From NCBI GenBank assembly GCA_012184525.1, contig WOFQ01000078.1, positions 1 through 64,000 of the forward strand: DNA of 64,000 bases, in the 5' to 3' direction. Shown here in pieces: positions 34,476 to 46,261 of this stretch; within the stretch, counting starts at the first letter, position 1; every line of letters starts with the position of its first letter. The translations under genes and the position numbers were made by a program. This DNA comes from Xenoacremonium recifei. Its lineage: Eukaryota > Ascomycota > Sordariomycetes > Hypocreales > Nectriaceae. Below the pieces are notes generated by a model. The model had not been told where the DNA came from, searched no databases, and worked only from the letters and a program-made list of their open reading frames with translations.

Positions 34476-36232
34476 TTAAGGGCTTGCCTCATCTATAATA
34501 AACATCTGGTTGAAAGTCGGACCAGGATAATGCTTTCTGGCATGAATGAGCCACCAAAGAGATGTGATAAACACGACCCCGGAGAAAATCACACAGTTAT
34601 AATTCATCGTCGTAGCGTCAAATGGCAGCGCCAGAGCTGTCGGAAAATTAGAACTAGAGCTTGATAGAGCTTCCACACAGAGTGAATACTTACGGAAGCA
34701 GAAAAAGACATCAAAGAACAGAATAAATATTACGGCCATTCCATTAACAGCGAAGCCATATCTCCCCAAGGAAAACGGACCTCGGGTGAAGTGTTTGCGT
34801 CTTGAACCAAGGTTGCAGATGAAGGGAATGGCGTACGATATTGTGCTGATAATGATGAACGATCCTGTCAAGTTGGTGAACCCTACCGAGCTGCCAATTG
34901 GGATAGCTCCAAGTCCTGAGGTAACAACAGCCACGAACAGCGTCGCCTCCACAGGGCAGCTCAAAGACTCGTTGACACGTCCAAATATGTGAGATAAGGG
35001 GACAGCGTTGTCCCGAGCTAAAGCCCAATATGTTCTGGAGTTGGTCAGAACCGTTCCGATGCAACAGCATAAGCTGGAAAGGAATATGATGAAGAGGAGG
35101 CCAAAAGTTGCTCCAGAGCTTTCGGTGGCCTGGCGGTAAATACCAGCCAACGGGAATGTGTTGACGCCGCTTTGCAGAACAGATATATCAGAAATCGCAT
35201 AGCCCAATGCAATGGCAAATGCGAGTCCAAATATCCCTCCGAGACCAATTTGTAGGAAGATTGCTTTGGGTAAATGGTTTCTGGGATCCTTGATCTCTTC
35301 AGCCATGTGTGTGATGGAGTCTGGAGTTCCGATGGTGAAAGCGCCGTTTAGAACGCCCACCAGAAACGCGACACCCCCATTCCAGCCCGTCACATTGTTT
35401 TCTGTGAAAGCACCCCAGACAAAATGGTTCGATGCGTGATGTGACGGCATAGCCGCAATAACGATTATGGTGATCAGACCACCAGCAATTACCAGTACTA
35501 AGCCAAAATTCTGGGTGTAGGGGATCAGGCGATTTGCAAATATGATTGCGAAGGTGCTAAACCAAAGCACGCCCAAGTACGCCAGATAAACATGCCATGC
35601 AGCTGCTGAGTACCTAGGCAAGTAAGTTGCGTACAGTTGAACAGCGATATTAGCAGATATCTGAACCAGAGAGGCGAGGCCGAATAGCCAGCCATAGAAG
35701 TTGATCCATCCTGCGAAAAATCCTGCTATGCGGCCCCATTTTGGGCCACCCGCGACTGTGGCCCAGTGATAGACACCTCCAGATGATGGAAATGAGGACG
35801 CCAGCTAGATTCATGTCAGGTGCGCTAGCTAAGATTCGACGAAGATGCGTACCTCTCCTAAACTCATACCAATAAAGGCGTAGTAGAATACCGCAACCAC
35901 GAGCCCGTAGATGACTCCCGGCATACCACCATTGACTATGAGGCAAAGGAAATCAGCAACCTATACCTCCTTAGGAGTATTTTCGTTAACGAATGGGCGT
36001 CATTACGCAGAGAGACCGAGATGGAAGAACCAAGCACAACCCAGGCGTTATTGACGGTAACCGCAATGCCAGTGAGTCCAATCAGTCCGTATTGTCGACT
36101 CAGTTGGTCTTTGTGGCCCGATGCATTGAGCAATGGCCCGCTTGCTGGTAAGACGACGGCGGCCTGATTGACACTACCTTCTCGTAAAGTCATAGGATCG
36201 CCCTCTTTTGGGTTATTCTTTTCGGCGTCCAT
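34476..36232 (-). CDS. amino acid/choline permease (APC superfamily, HNM1-like)
   Basis: Plasma-membrane permease with about 12 TM segments, start at 36232 (MDAEKNNPKEGDPM). Exons join through GGMPGVIYGLVVA, ELASSFPSSGGVYHW and GGPKWGRIAGFFAGW, the family's TM2-TM3 signature. The long exon contains NGAFTIGTPDSITHMAEE and KDPRNHLPKAIFLQI, diagnostic for the fungal choline/GABA/amino acid permease group. The last intron (about 34635-34694, 60 nt) is in frame; splicing joins FFCF to PLALPFDATTMNY. Members carry choline, GABA, polyamines or amino acids; the nearby ureohydrolase makes an amine substrate attractive but unproven. Transcribed in tandem with the MATE gene upstream. Confidence 0.85.
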
Positions 36233-36758
36233 GATTGATAACTCTTGAGGTCAACAGGAAGCAGCGTTAGGAATTGGATTCGCCAGACCCAAAAGCCATG
36301 TTCTTAAGGTTGGGGGATTGATCAATGCCCAGAAAAGGAGCATGAGTTGTTACATCTCTTATAAGAAAGGGACAGATAAACCATACGAGTTGCCTCGCCA
36401 TGACTTCGAGGACCCAAACAAAATTTTCACCTATTAGATTGTACACCTCATAGAATTTCATAACAGATATCTATAACGCGAGACTGTGTGTTTCAGCCTC
36501 AGCCGATCCGTTGATAAGAAGCTGGGCGAGCTTCGCCTCCCTAACAGTTGATCAGCTTTGACGCAAGGATTCCAGAGGCTCTGCCCACACATAAATCTAG
36601 CTTCCACTATTGTGCATTATCAAACATCCCTGAGAACTATAACTAATCTTATCAACTTAGACTAATCTGAAGATGGTGACAGTATCCGGTTTTCCGACTC
36701 CGCATTTACTTTATCAGTGGCTATGATACCATTTTAGGATGTTCAAACAGAGATTTTT
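36233..36758. other. intergenic spacer
   Basis: Between two tandem minus-strand genes; permease promoter and MATE 3' flank. A 64-codon frame at 36267-36461 has no motif. Confidence 0.5.
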
Positions 36759-38264
36759 CTAAACGTCACAGTATTCATCCATGGATGAGGTACCCAGACC
36801 TCCATCTCGTAGTCTTTCCGCGGCTTTTTGAACCTCCGCCTGCCAATTGCACATGCCGACGATGGCCCATTCTAGGACACCAACGAAAAAGAGAGCAACG
36901 CATTGCCCCATCCACAGCCCAGATAACCCCCATCCATGAAAGGCAAGATAAACGCCACCGGGCAAGGCGCCCCCGTAATAGCTGATGCAGTTCACTACTG
37001 CACCAATCCACTGACGACCCATGCCTCTCAGCGCTCCTCCGCAGCTTCCGTTCAGACCATCCGCTATCTGGAACAAAGCAACATAAGGCATGACCTTGGC
37101 AACGAGCCTAACAACGTCCTCGTCGTCATTGAACAAGCGACCAATTCCATTCCTTGTCGACATTAGGACAGTGAGGATTACGCTTCCGAAGATGACGGAC
37201 AAGATAGCGGCACTATGCGCCGAGCGTCTGGCGCCAATTGGGTCCTGGGCGCCCAGCAAGTTGCCAAGCCGTGACGACTCCGCGACTCCAAGACCAAAAG
37301 GGATGGTATTGATGATTTGATCTGCCGTCATGATTACAGATTGAGCGGCCAATGAGATAGTTCCCAGACGCCCTGCTGCCAGAGCAACAATCTCAAATGC
37401 CCACCACTCTGTGCCGACATGGATAACGCCGAGGAAGGCAAGCCTTGCGAATGGCAAGAGGTGTGAAAGCGCGAGTCGTGGTGCTAGGCCGCTCCAACAT
37501 TCCTTGCCCTGGATAAAGGCAGCATAGGCCACGAGAAGGAGGAAAGAGATCCAGTAGGAGATGCCAGTTGCCAAAGGAGCACCGTCGATACCAAGGCCGA
37601 GGGGATAAATGAAGAGATAGTTAAGCAGAGCGTTGAGTGGAGATGAAATCATCAGGGCATATGTGCCAGGCCGATAGATGCCCTGCGCTTGAAGATATTT
37701 CTTCATACACTCAAACCAAACATATCCCAAGCCACCGGGAGCCAGCAGTTTAAGGAATCGAGAACTTTGGGTACAGATGAATTCTTCTTGCCCCAAAGCT
37801 CTAAATATGTGCTCAGAAAAGCACCAGATAACGACAACCACAGCATAAAAGGCAGTCAAAACAAAGAGCCCTCTCTGTAAAAGGATCCCTAAGTTCCCCT
37901 TGTCTTGGGAACTTGTGAAACTGCTGGATGCAAGTGTGTCCAAAGCTGTTGTTCCTCCAAGTGCAATGAGCCAGGCTGTGGCCATCGCGAACATGTAGGA
38001 AAAGGCAGCAGTAGCTAGGGCTTCGGGTGAAATACGCCCTACTACCAAAATTGAGACAGTTTGTAAGCTGTTCTGCAGCATGTATGCCAAGATGACTGGT
38101 ATAGATGCCTTTGCCAAGAACCACAACTCGTCAAGCCATTCGGATCGCAGTCGGTATTTGGCAATTCGAGAAACTGGTATTTGGCGCAATAGCGGCGTTG
38201 TCTCGTCTGATGGGGAGTTTGTACCACATTGCTCCGGTGGTATGGAGTGAACTGAAGTAGTCAT
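36759..38264 (-). CDS. MATE-family multidrug/metabolite exporter
   Basis: Intronless, 501 aa, start at 38264 (MTTSVHSIPPEQ). After a roughly 45-residue cytosolic N tail come 12 hydrophobic segments. Family signatures are LAYMLQNSLQTVSILVVGR in TM1 and GTTALDTLASSSFTSSQ, matching the MATE G-x-ALDTLxxQAxG segment. The repeat in the second half is VMTADQIINTIPFGLGVA. The N-terminal DETTPLLRQ is a motif often seen in fungal MATE proteins. Drives efflux of organic cations or metabolites in exchange for protons or sodium. It could export the polyketide or polyamines; neither is shown. Located between a permease and a divergently oriented agmatinase-like gene. Confidence 0.92.
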   Translation of the reverse strand: MTTSVHSIPPEQCGTNSPSDETTPLLRQIPVSRIAKYRLRSEWLDELWFLAKASIPVILAYMLQNSLQTVSILVVGRISPEALATAAFSYMFAMATAWLIALGGTTALDTLASSSFTSSQDKGNLGILLQRGLFVLTAFYAVVVVIWCFSEHIFRALGQEEFICTQSSRFLKLLAPGGLGYVWFECMKKYLQAQGIYRPGTYALMISSPLNALLNYLFIYPLGLGIDGAPLATGISYWISFLLLVAYAAFIQGKECWSGLAPRLALSHLLPFARLAFLGVIHVGTEWWAFEIVALAAGRLGTISLAAQSVIMTADQIINTIPFGLGVAESSRLGNLLGAQDPIGARRSAHSAAILSVIFGSVILTVLMSTRNGIGRLFNDDEDVVRLVAKVMPYVALFQIADGLNGSCGGALRGMGRQWIGAVVNCISYYGGALPGGVYLAFHGWGLSGLWMGQCVALFFVGVLEWAIVGMCNWQAEVQKAAERLRDGGLGTSSMDEYCDV

Positions 38265-39001
38265 GGTGAAGTAAGCCTGAAGTCGATATGGCAGACTTGC
38301 AAAGACTCAGAGAGTGCAATATCGCTTGATCCTCATACAGTGTACGAGGCTGCCCTTACTGCCAGCCACAGTCCGAAGTTTACGCAAGCAATTTATAGAG
38401 GATTTGTAGAACGTGGAGATTTCTGGCCGAGCCCAAGGCAGTGATAATGGGTAATGTTGCCCTAGCGTATGCAGTCCGGCCAGATACGCCCTTGCAGCCG
38501 AATTCTGTTAGTCAAGAGTTATCATCACTGTATTCTGTAGTACGTGCGAATGAACTGGCACTTTTCTCCTTGATAAGGAACTTTTTGACTATTTCCAAAG
38601 GGTAATAAGCCTGCGTGCTTACTTCCCTGGTCCATGGATCAGCGTGATACCGCGCAATCGGTTTTCGGCAGAAAAGATACCACTCAAGCTAACGATACTC
38701 TATTCGGCAACTTAGCCACAACGCGGGGTGACGTATCTCGACATCGATTCCGATGCACTTGTCGCCCTCATCGATAAGACCCTTTAACTGGATTTGGAAA
38801 CTTTGCCACCGGGACACTCAGATATGTAGGCCCATTGGAGTTCACAGGGTCAATACAATGACATGCCTCAGGTGTTGTAGAACGTGCGAAGCCGGCTTTT
38901 TAGAAGGGCGATAGCATAAATAAGGGGTGCCTTGCCTTTATGTTAATGTAAAAACTGTACTTTTTTTCAAACTTCTAGGAGTGCAGCGCGATCCACGCAA
39001 A
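38265..39001. promoter_or_regulatory. divergent MATE / ureohydrolase promoter region
   Basis: 737 bp without coding signal. Contains CGCGGGGT at 38722-38729, resembling the repeats upstream of the P450, and the MATE TATA box. Confidence 0.45.
38392..38397 (-). promoter_or_regulatory. TATA box of the MATE gene
   Basis: TATAAA on the minus strand about 128 bp upstream of the ATG at 38264. Confidence 0.45.
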
Positions 39002-40530
39002 ATGATTTCGCAATCTGTCCTTGCTTTATGTTGGGCTGCTCTAGTAGCGGCGCATGGGTCTCACGACCAAACGCCTCTCTCTGGCCCCCACGAGTCCCTT
39101 TGGTACAACAAATTGCCTGGTGACGGTGGCACTCAGGTCAGTTTGCTACTTCTACAGACCAAGAAAGACATTCTCATCATACCTTACGGAAGGCCGATTC
39201 CGTCTTTTCCGGCATCTCAACGTTTGGACGCTTGCCATATCAGCCGTGCCTCAGCCAGAAGGATGTCCAGTATGATATTGCATTCATTGGTATCTACCCC
39301 GCTATTCCTAACTCCCAAGTTTTTCTGGTTTTGACATACTGTTTAGGTGCTCCTTTCGACACAGGAACGTCGTATCGTCCCGGTGCCCGCTTCGGACCTT
39401 CCGGCATTCGTCAAGGCTCACGAAGACTCAATCTTTAGTAAATTCTCTCTCATACCTCTCAAGCCTGGCGTACAATAACTTACAAGTATTTCTAGTGGAG
39501 GGTACAACGTTCCGCTTGCAACAAACCCATTCAACAGCTGGGCCACTGTCATGGACTGCGGAGACATTCCCGTTACTTCGTAAGACCACTTCACAAATAC
39601 CCTGAGTATTGGAGCCAGCACTGATTAAATGAAGATATGATAACACTTATGCCCTTCAACAAATTGAAGAAGGACACTACCACCTGCTATCTCGCCCTCC
39701 GGCTACGAATGCCCATAAGAAGGGTCCAGCCAAGAGAGGGCACACTCTGCCTCGGCTCATCACCCTCGGAGGTGATCATACAATCACACTGCCCCTTCTT
39801 CGGTCCATCAACCGTGCATACGGGCCCGTAAGCGTTATCCATTTCGATAGCCACCTCGACACTTGTGAGATAATTTCGTCGGAGAAAGTCGACTACTTGA
39901 TCTAATCTCCTTTATAGGGAAACCCAAGGTCTTCGGAGGATCCCCGTCCGAGGTAGCTAGCATCAACCACGGTACATATTTCTATCATGCTTCGATGGAA
40001 GGCCTGCTCGCCAATGATACCAACATCCACGCTGGTATTAGAACCACACTGAGCGGGCCAAGTGATTACGATAACGACGGATACTGTGGTTTTGAGATTG
40101 TTGAGGCCCGAGAAATCGATACAATCGGCACCGATGGCATTATTCAGCGCATCCTCAATCGTGTAGGCACCACGAACCCAGTTTATCTCTCAATCGATAT
40201 CGACACCCTGGACCCTGCCTTCGCCCCAGCAACAGGAACACCAGAGACTGGAGGTTGGTCAACAAGAGAACTACGAACAATTATTCGAGGCCTGGAAGAT
40301 CTTAATCTCATTGCTGCAGATATTGTTGAAGTTGCAGTAAGTGTCTCGCCCAGCACGATCTTCACATTAGCAATTACTAATAACATCACGTTTAGCCCGC
40401 ATATGATACCAACGCTGAGCATACTACTATGGCTGCAGCGGATGTCTTGTACGAAGTGATGAGTATCATGGTCAAGAAGGGTCCTCTCAGCAACATGATT
40501 GAGCAAGAGGAGGACGTCAATGATCTTTAA
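39002..40530 (+). CDS. agmatinase-type ureohydrolase with signal peptide
   Basis: Member of the arginase/agmatinase fold, which hydrolyses agmatine or related guanidino compounds to urea plus an amine using two Mn ions. The start at 39002 gives signal peptide MISQSVLALCWAALVAAHG. Several short exons follow: PYQPCLSQKDVQYDIAF, GAPFDTGTSYRPGARFGP, YGGYNVPLATNPFN, then LITLGGDHTITLPLL. The metal ligands are GGDHT, IHFDSHLDT and DIDTLDPAFAP. The final exon, after an intron near 40337-40396, begins PAYDTNAEHTTMAAADV. The predicted signal peptide means an extracellular or vacuolar enzyme, unlike cytosolic arginase. Flanked by a MATE exporter, an amine/choline permease and a Zn2Cys6 gene. Substrate specificity cannot be read from motifs alone. 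Confidence 0.85.
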
Positions 40531-40653
40531 AGCACTGGAGAACATGGACTAAGTTCACGATCAACATGGTCATCGAAGAAATTTTGATTTCCATCTGTCT
40601 GCAACCCGGGCACCACCTCAGAAAAGTATAATGTTATACTTCAGTTCATCTAT

Positions 40654-42293
40654 TCAATTTTTGTTAATTATGAGATCTTCAAATGAACGTGTAGATGCCA
40701 ACTCACTCAATAATTGTCCTGCGCATAGATTACCATCCACGTCTCCATATTCCCTTCGAAGTTTCCATATATCTTCGAGCGCTTGACGGACAATCCGCAC
40801 ATGAAGCGAGCCAAGACACGACTCGAGCTTTTGGACTTTATCAAGTACGAAGTCTTGTTGGGCACTGCCGAAGGCCTCACATCCAATGGTGAAGAGCGGC
40901 ATCGCCATCGCGACCCACGTATTGCAAGGCTGGCCTTGTGTCATATTATTGACCATCTCGTGAATCACCTGGACAGCGGACTGTATATGCTCGGACGCAG
41001 AAGGCATATGGTATAGCTTTTGATACAAGTGTATCAATGTCGCATGCTGGAATATCCTGTGACAAAGAGTAAATTCGCGACCAGACTCGGGCGAAAGCGT
41101 TGATATGGCGATATCCGGCGGCTGTTTAGCATCTCGATTGATCATCCCTTTGACTTTGCCCAGAAGAATATCTGCTTCGAAGCGCATGTCTGGCCTAGGA
41201 TCCCCTTCCTGATTAGAAATCCGATTTATCTGTTGTAAAACGTCCAGCAGCTCCTCACTATATCCTAGGAAACCATCTATTTTCGGGCTTGGTGCTGCGT
41301 CGAAATCAAGCAAGAAAGTCCGATCTTTTGTCAAGGTCAATTGGTCAGGGAGGGATAGTGATGGTAGGCCGGGTAGATATGGCAGCGTCTGTAGAGAAAG
41401 ATATAAGAGATATAAATGCCTCATTGCTGATCGGGCAGCGTCTGGCTTCATGACAAACTGCTCGTAGGTCTGCCTGTTTCCAAGGATCGCTGCGAATCCT
41501 TGAAGATGAATGCGCCAAGATGTCACGCCTTGTTGGGCAGCAAACACATCTGCGAGACACCATATCAGACACGTAGCTAGCAGCATCTCGTCCATAGCTC
41601 CCCTCTCCACTGCCGTCCGTAGAAGTGGCAAGCCAGATGACTGCAAGTGTTCCAATATCCGGAAGGTTTCGACGCCCTCAATGTCAGACAGACCTCTTGA
41701 CATGTACCCAGCGGCAGATAAAGCGAGACTGGCTGAGAGAAGATGGGGAGATTCCAACATTGCTGGAACCAGCTCCCGACACAGGTCTTCGTGAATCGAT
41801 GGGTGGCATGATAGGGCCGCCAGGACATCTTTGGTGAAGTAATCGAGAAGCTTTCGATATCGTTGCGACAGGGGAACACCATTAGGCAAATATTGGGGTA
41901 TCAGGGTAAAGGAAGCCGGTGTCCCCCCTTGTAGGTTATCGGTGCCATACACGAAGCCGCCATCATCTGCATCTATCAGTACTCACATTAGCTCAGGTCA
42001 CATTCCACTCCGGTAGATTCAGGATGGTAGACAGGCATACATATTGGCTTGGCCAGGCTCTCTTGGGAGCTTAAGCATGTACCGAAGCACGACTTCTTGA
42101 ACTTTCGGCCGCCCCAAACAAGCTTCAATTTATAATGGCAATTCCTGCTGAAAGCTGTGCAGTTTCCACAAGTTGGTTTATTCTCGTCACACTTTCTCCG
42201 CCGTTTGCGGCATTCTTCGCATCCTTGTCGAGACCTCTTACCAGGCGTGCTAGTAAGAGATAAAGGATGACTTGTCACTGCGGTCTTTTCCAT
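40654..42293 (-). CDS. Zn2Cys6 transcription factor (Fungal_trans_2 / DUF3468 type)
   Basis: Start at 42293 (MEKTAVTSHPLSL); the frame extends 15 codons upstream but only from a GTG. The zinc cluster is GCEECRKRRRKCDENKPTC...CTAFSRNC, complete. An intron of roughly 40-60 nt near 41950-42030 leads to the large second exon (41952-40654). This carries the all-helical Fungal_trans_2 region, for example SASLALSAAGYMSRGL and LLATCLIWCLADVFAAQQG. About 500 aa. It is tail to tail with the agmatinase gene 123 bp away, so regulation of nitrogen-compound use is possible (inference). Confidence 0.85.
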
Positions 42294-43893
42294 CGCTGGC
42301 AGGTTCTCTGGAGTGGAGAAAATGGATTGAAGAATCACGAGACAGCAGCTGAAGCAAGAACCCTGATGAACAATGCAATGGTTTCCTTTACAGGGAACAG
42401 TAAAAGATGATTTCGAGCTCGCCGCAACAGTGTGCCCCGTGGAGAGAAAACTGCGGGGGCCTGAGTCTTATCTTGCGATGGGGAGATAACCACCACACCA
42501 AATCGGTAATGAAGAGATAAGAGGAGCCCCGCGTCATCCAGCTGTTCATGCTTACTTGCACAGTATCATAGACTTGGGGTATTGGTACCTGTAGTCATTT
42601 AAGGATTTGAAATCTTGCAATACTGTCGCCTCTAAGTTGATCAATCGGACGAAAAGTGTGAACACTATTTACAGCGTACATCAAATCAAAAACAGATGCA
42701 ACATGGAAATTTACCAAGACGTCTGTTGTAGTTAATGTTGGCGCTTCTTCAGCAAAATAGGTATATTTTGTGCAGGCCTTGACTTGAACCCGTATGTTGT
42801 AGTCGTGTTATGATCGAGGAAGCTACATGTGCCCCTCAATAGTTAAGAGGAAGATATCTACCGTAATAAAGCGTCAGCCATCATTAAGAAGTGGAAAAAA
42901 CATACGAAGCAAACACATAATTGAGGTGGAACTATCTCTATTCTATTTCCAACCCCTTGTTATTGAGGTTCACGGAGTACTTTTCCTCCGCTTTAAAATT
43001 TAATCTCTCTCCCTACCCTATAGATATATGTCGAAGAGCCCGATAACAGCAACCAAAATTATAGAGCAGACTATTTGATAAGCTGGTTTACGGCGAGATA
43101 TAAGGTTCTCACTCTGCTTCTGATAATACAAACATGGTAAAATTGTTTATTTTCTAGTCATTTGTAAACTGTACTTCTGGCCACACCGTGCAACAACAGC
43201 TTGCTGTGGATGAGGGAATGGCTGCGGAGCTCTTCTAAATTCCTTTCCCGGTATAGCCTGGATTTGCTTATCTCGCCGGGACTTTTACCATGTACGGTAA
43301 GTTTGGCGCCGCGATCCTGATCACGTGTGAAGAGCCGCTCGGAATAATCAAGAATCCGTGTAGCGTTGGCTCACGTGTTAGTGGGATGTTCTGTGTTACT
43401 GATGCATGCATAAAAAGTAATGCACATTTGCGCATAGCCCTAGTAGGATCAAATGCGACACCACCAGATTATCCTCGGTGTCAGCCTCACGGGGCAGACT
43501 CAGGCGACCGCCGTTGAAGCAAATATGGCTGCCTAAATAAATTGGAGACCAATTGCCTAACAAGGGCGTTGAGTTGAATCTTACGTGGCTGACACCAAGG
43601 CGCACTGTTCGTAGAAGTCTAAATCGCATTGCCTAGCGGACGCCTGTTTGCCTTGCCGTGGGATTCCGAGTCGTGACGGAGGACACGGTAAATGGCTATT
43701 AATTCTTGGATCTCACCTCAAACCAAATTTCACACCGAGTTACGGGGACTGCATACTCCATTCACTTATTGAACACTCCTAATACTGGGTCTTTGTGATC
43801 TCCATAACGCCATTGACGCAGCTCTTATATCTGACTCCAATACACCTAAACGCTAAGGAAGAGCTTGGTGGCCTCGGAACATAGCTACTCGCG
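42294..43893. other. non-coding stretch (1.6 kb)
   Basis: AT-rich, many stops in all frames. Open frames at 43290-43517 and 43396-43629 overlap on opposite strands and have no motif. Contains the Zn2Cys6 promoter and the 5' flank of the CorA-like gene. Confidence 0.5.
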
Positions 43894-46150
43894 ATGTCGC
43901 ATCCAGAGGCTGACGGAGAGGAGTTGCCCGAATCATATCTTTCGAAACTTCTGGGATTTAACTTGAGATCCGGAAATGGAAGTTCATCTATCGCATCGTC
44001 GTCGCAGCCCACCAGAAGGGAGCAATTACCTGAACGGCCGCGTCGGAACCTGCAGCGAGCTTCTGGAAGGATGCACAGAACGAAAGTGCCTGCGTCTGCC
44101 CCTACCATAGCGTTTTATAGGCACCAATCTTCTGTATGTGTGTGAAATACTTGACGTCGACATTTATCATCGCTTACCCAAACCACTTTGTAAAGACTTC
44201 TGAGACAGGGGTTAGCTGATCAGAGCCGATTAGAGACCCGAAATGGCCTTCAGCTCTGTCCCGAACTCAGTTATTCAGGGTGGAGGTCCTCAGTATGGGA
44301 GTTTCCCACTCCAGGATGTAACCGTGGAGGAAGAGAACACGCCGTATTTGACGGTTGCAGGGGCCGAGTCGGGATTGCTTGACAATCAGAGACGAAAGGA
44401 AGATCTCGAACTCACCAACAATTCCCTGGTATCTTTTTTTGGGACTCTTCATCCCCCGGAAGTCTGCAGGAGAAGAGCAGATGAAGTACTCAATTTCATC
44501 TCAAAGGGTATGAGGCAGAATAACTCCATCTCGATAGCAACCTCGCATGGCTCATCGAGCCAAGGACCCAAAGCTTGGGTTGATGATAGGAACTGGCTAA
44601 AGCAGAAAGACCGCAAATACCCGAGAACAATGACTAGCCACCAGCTTTATCATGTATTGAGAGCGAAGGTCAGTCCATCTGATACTCTATGTCGGCGAAC
44701 AATCTGTTCGACCTTCAAGGTTCACCTGTTCCATTGGGGACGAAGGATATCCATGTCTCTAATGCCTCCTTATAGAGATTGTACAATCCTGATCCTGGTA
44801 TGACCGACGTTCATCGACGTCTGATGTAAGCCTCCTAACATCTGTTCTCAGAATTGACTCTGATATTAGTGCACAGCTTTATTAGCGACTGTGATGGCCA
44901 AATGCTTCATGCGCTGGTACAGACAGCACCCCGTTCGCAATCGCACACACTCGCTGAGTTGATTTTAAATCATTTCACTTCAAACCCAAAGGCTTCAATT
45001 ATTACGAAACTAGTATGTCCTTATTTTAAACTTTCTGCATCGGCTAACTGGTCGGACCAAAGAGCCATGAAGGATTGAGACTACACTTCAGTTTCCCTTA
45101 CTTTGCTATCGCTCCGTCGGATGCAGGATCATATCAACAAGATCGTAACCGGGAATCATCGAATGACAAGGATTCCTTGTCCCAAGCTGGAGCTAGTGAT
45201 TCGAAAAAACAAGTGCCCCCTTCCTTTGTTCAAGTTGTCACTTCGTTCAGTGTGACCGCCTTGGGTGACAGATATTGGACCGGGATCTGTCTAAAAGATG
45301 AGTTTCACGAGGAAGAGCCTCGTCTGGAGGCTGAAGAGGACCTAGAAGAGGCCGTTGGCTCCGTTGACCCCATAGTATTTCGGGAATCCTCACTACCAAC
45401 AGCAAACCCTAGAGCGTATTTCCTCATGGCAATGGACTCTAACTTGAGTAGCATCATTGAACACCAACATGAGATTATTGATTCTCTTGACATAATAATT
45501 CCCCAGACCTTGATACCAAATAATCTTTGGCTGATCGAAAATCAGAGGTGGCTGGCATTATTGTCGGGAACATTGACAAGACTTATTCACACACTTTCAA
45601 GCGTCACGGGATGCATAGCTGAGTTTATTTTCAACGAGGCCGGAATAGACTTGGCAGGAATACCAAAGCACAATGGTTGGAATACATCTGCACGCGATTT
45701 TGTTTCGATCAGAGCTTTCAGAAGCATCAGGAATCACCATCAGAAACTCCAATACTTTACTGAAAGACTGGATGGCTGCCTCAAAATCTGCAACACCGTG
45801 CCAGGAGTGGTAAGAGATCTCTTATTGGAAGCATGTACTTGTCGGCCTTGATGTTGATAGAGTTTAGGTAGCGGACGACACTCGTGAGAACGACAAGTCA
45901 ACTATAGCATCCTACCTTATGGGATGGACTAAAATGTCGAATACTCGCTCTACAACAAGGTGGTTTGGTGCATACGGCAAAACCAAGGACAGTCGCTCTC
46001 TTAGATCTAATACAAGTACGGCACCCAGAGTTATAAGATCGATTCTAAGTAGAATACTCTGGGACAACTACCTCATGTCTTGTTACCTCTCGAGGTCGAG
46101 GAGACTGAAGAGGCCAAAACTTAAAGCCGGACATCGTCGTACTCGATGGA
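43894..46150 (+). CDS. CorA-like hypothetical membrane-associated protein, N-terminal and central part
   Basis: Multi-exon gene of a large fungal family resembling CorA Mg transporters. A likely first exon (43894, MSHPEADGEELPES) ends at a good donor (GTATGT) and joins in phase to RPEMAFSSVPNSV at about 44234. Splicing then gives LYHVLRAK / RLYNPDPGMTDVHRRL / IFISDCDGQMLHALVQTA, a match to the family's DAERRLIFISDLD signature. Next come SHEGLRLHFSFPYFAI and TANPRAYFLMAMDSNLSSI. A helical stretch follows to KICNTVPGV (45804-45809), and a possible exon continues as VADDTRENDKSTIASYL. The expected C-terminal CorA transmembrane hairpin is not found after this point. The 3' boundary is uncertain; the gene may continue into the feature starting at 46262. 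Confidence 0.5.
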
Positions 46151-46261
46151 CTTGTGTAAGTTGAATTTTTATAGCTCAACAAGTTATTGCGGGTGGATTC
46201 GGTCGACATTCCATTGCGGAGGACTTACCTCGAGCTTTATAACAAACGATGCTGATAGTAG

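Noticed and set aside
46060..46160. Frame reading PDIVVLDGLV and LPHVLLPLEVEETEEA between the two CorA-like parts
   Set aside because: Protein-like strings in different frames, each blocked by stops without fitting splice sites; could not be built into an exon.
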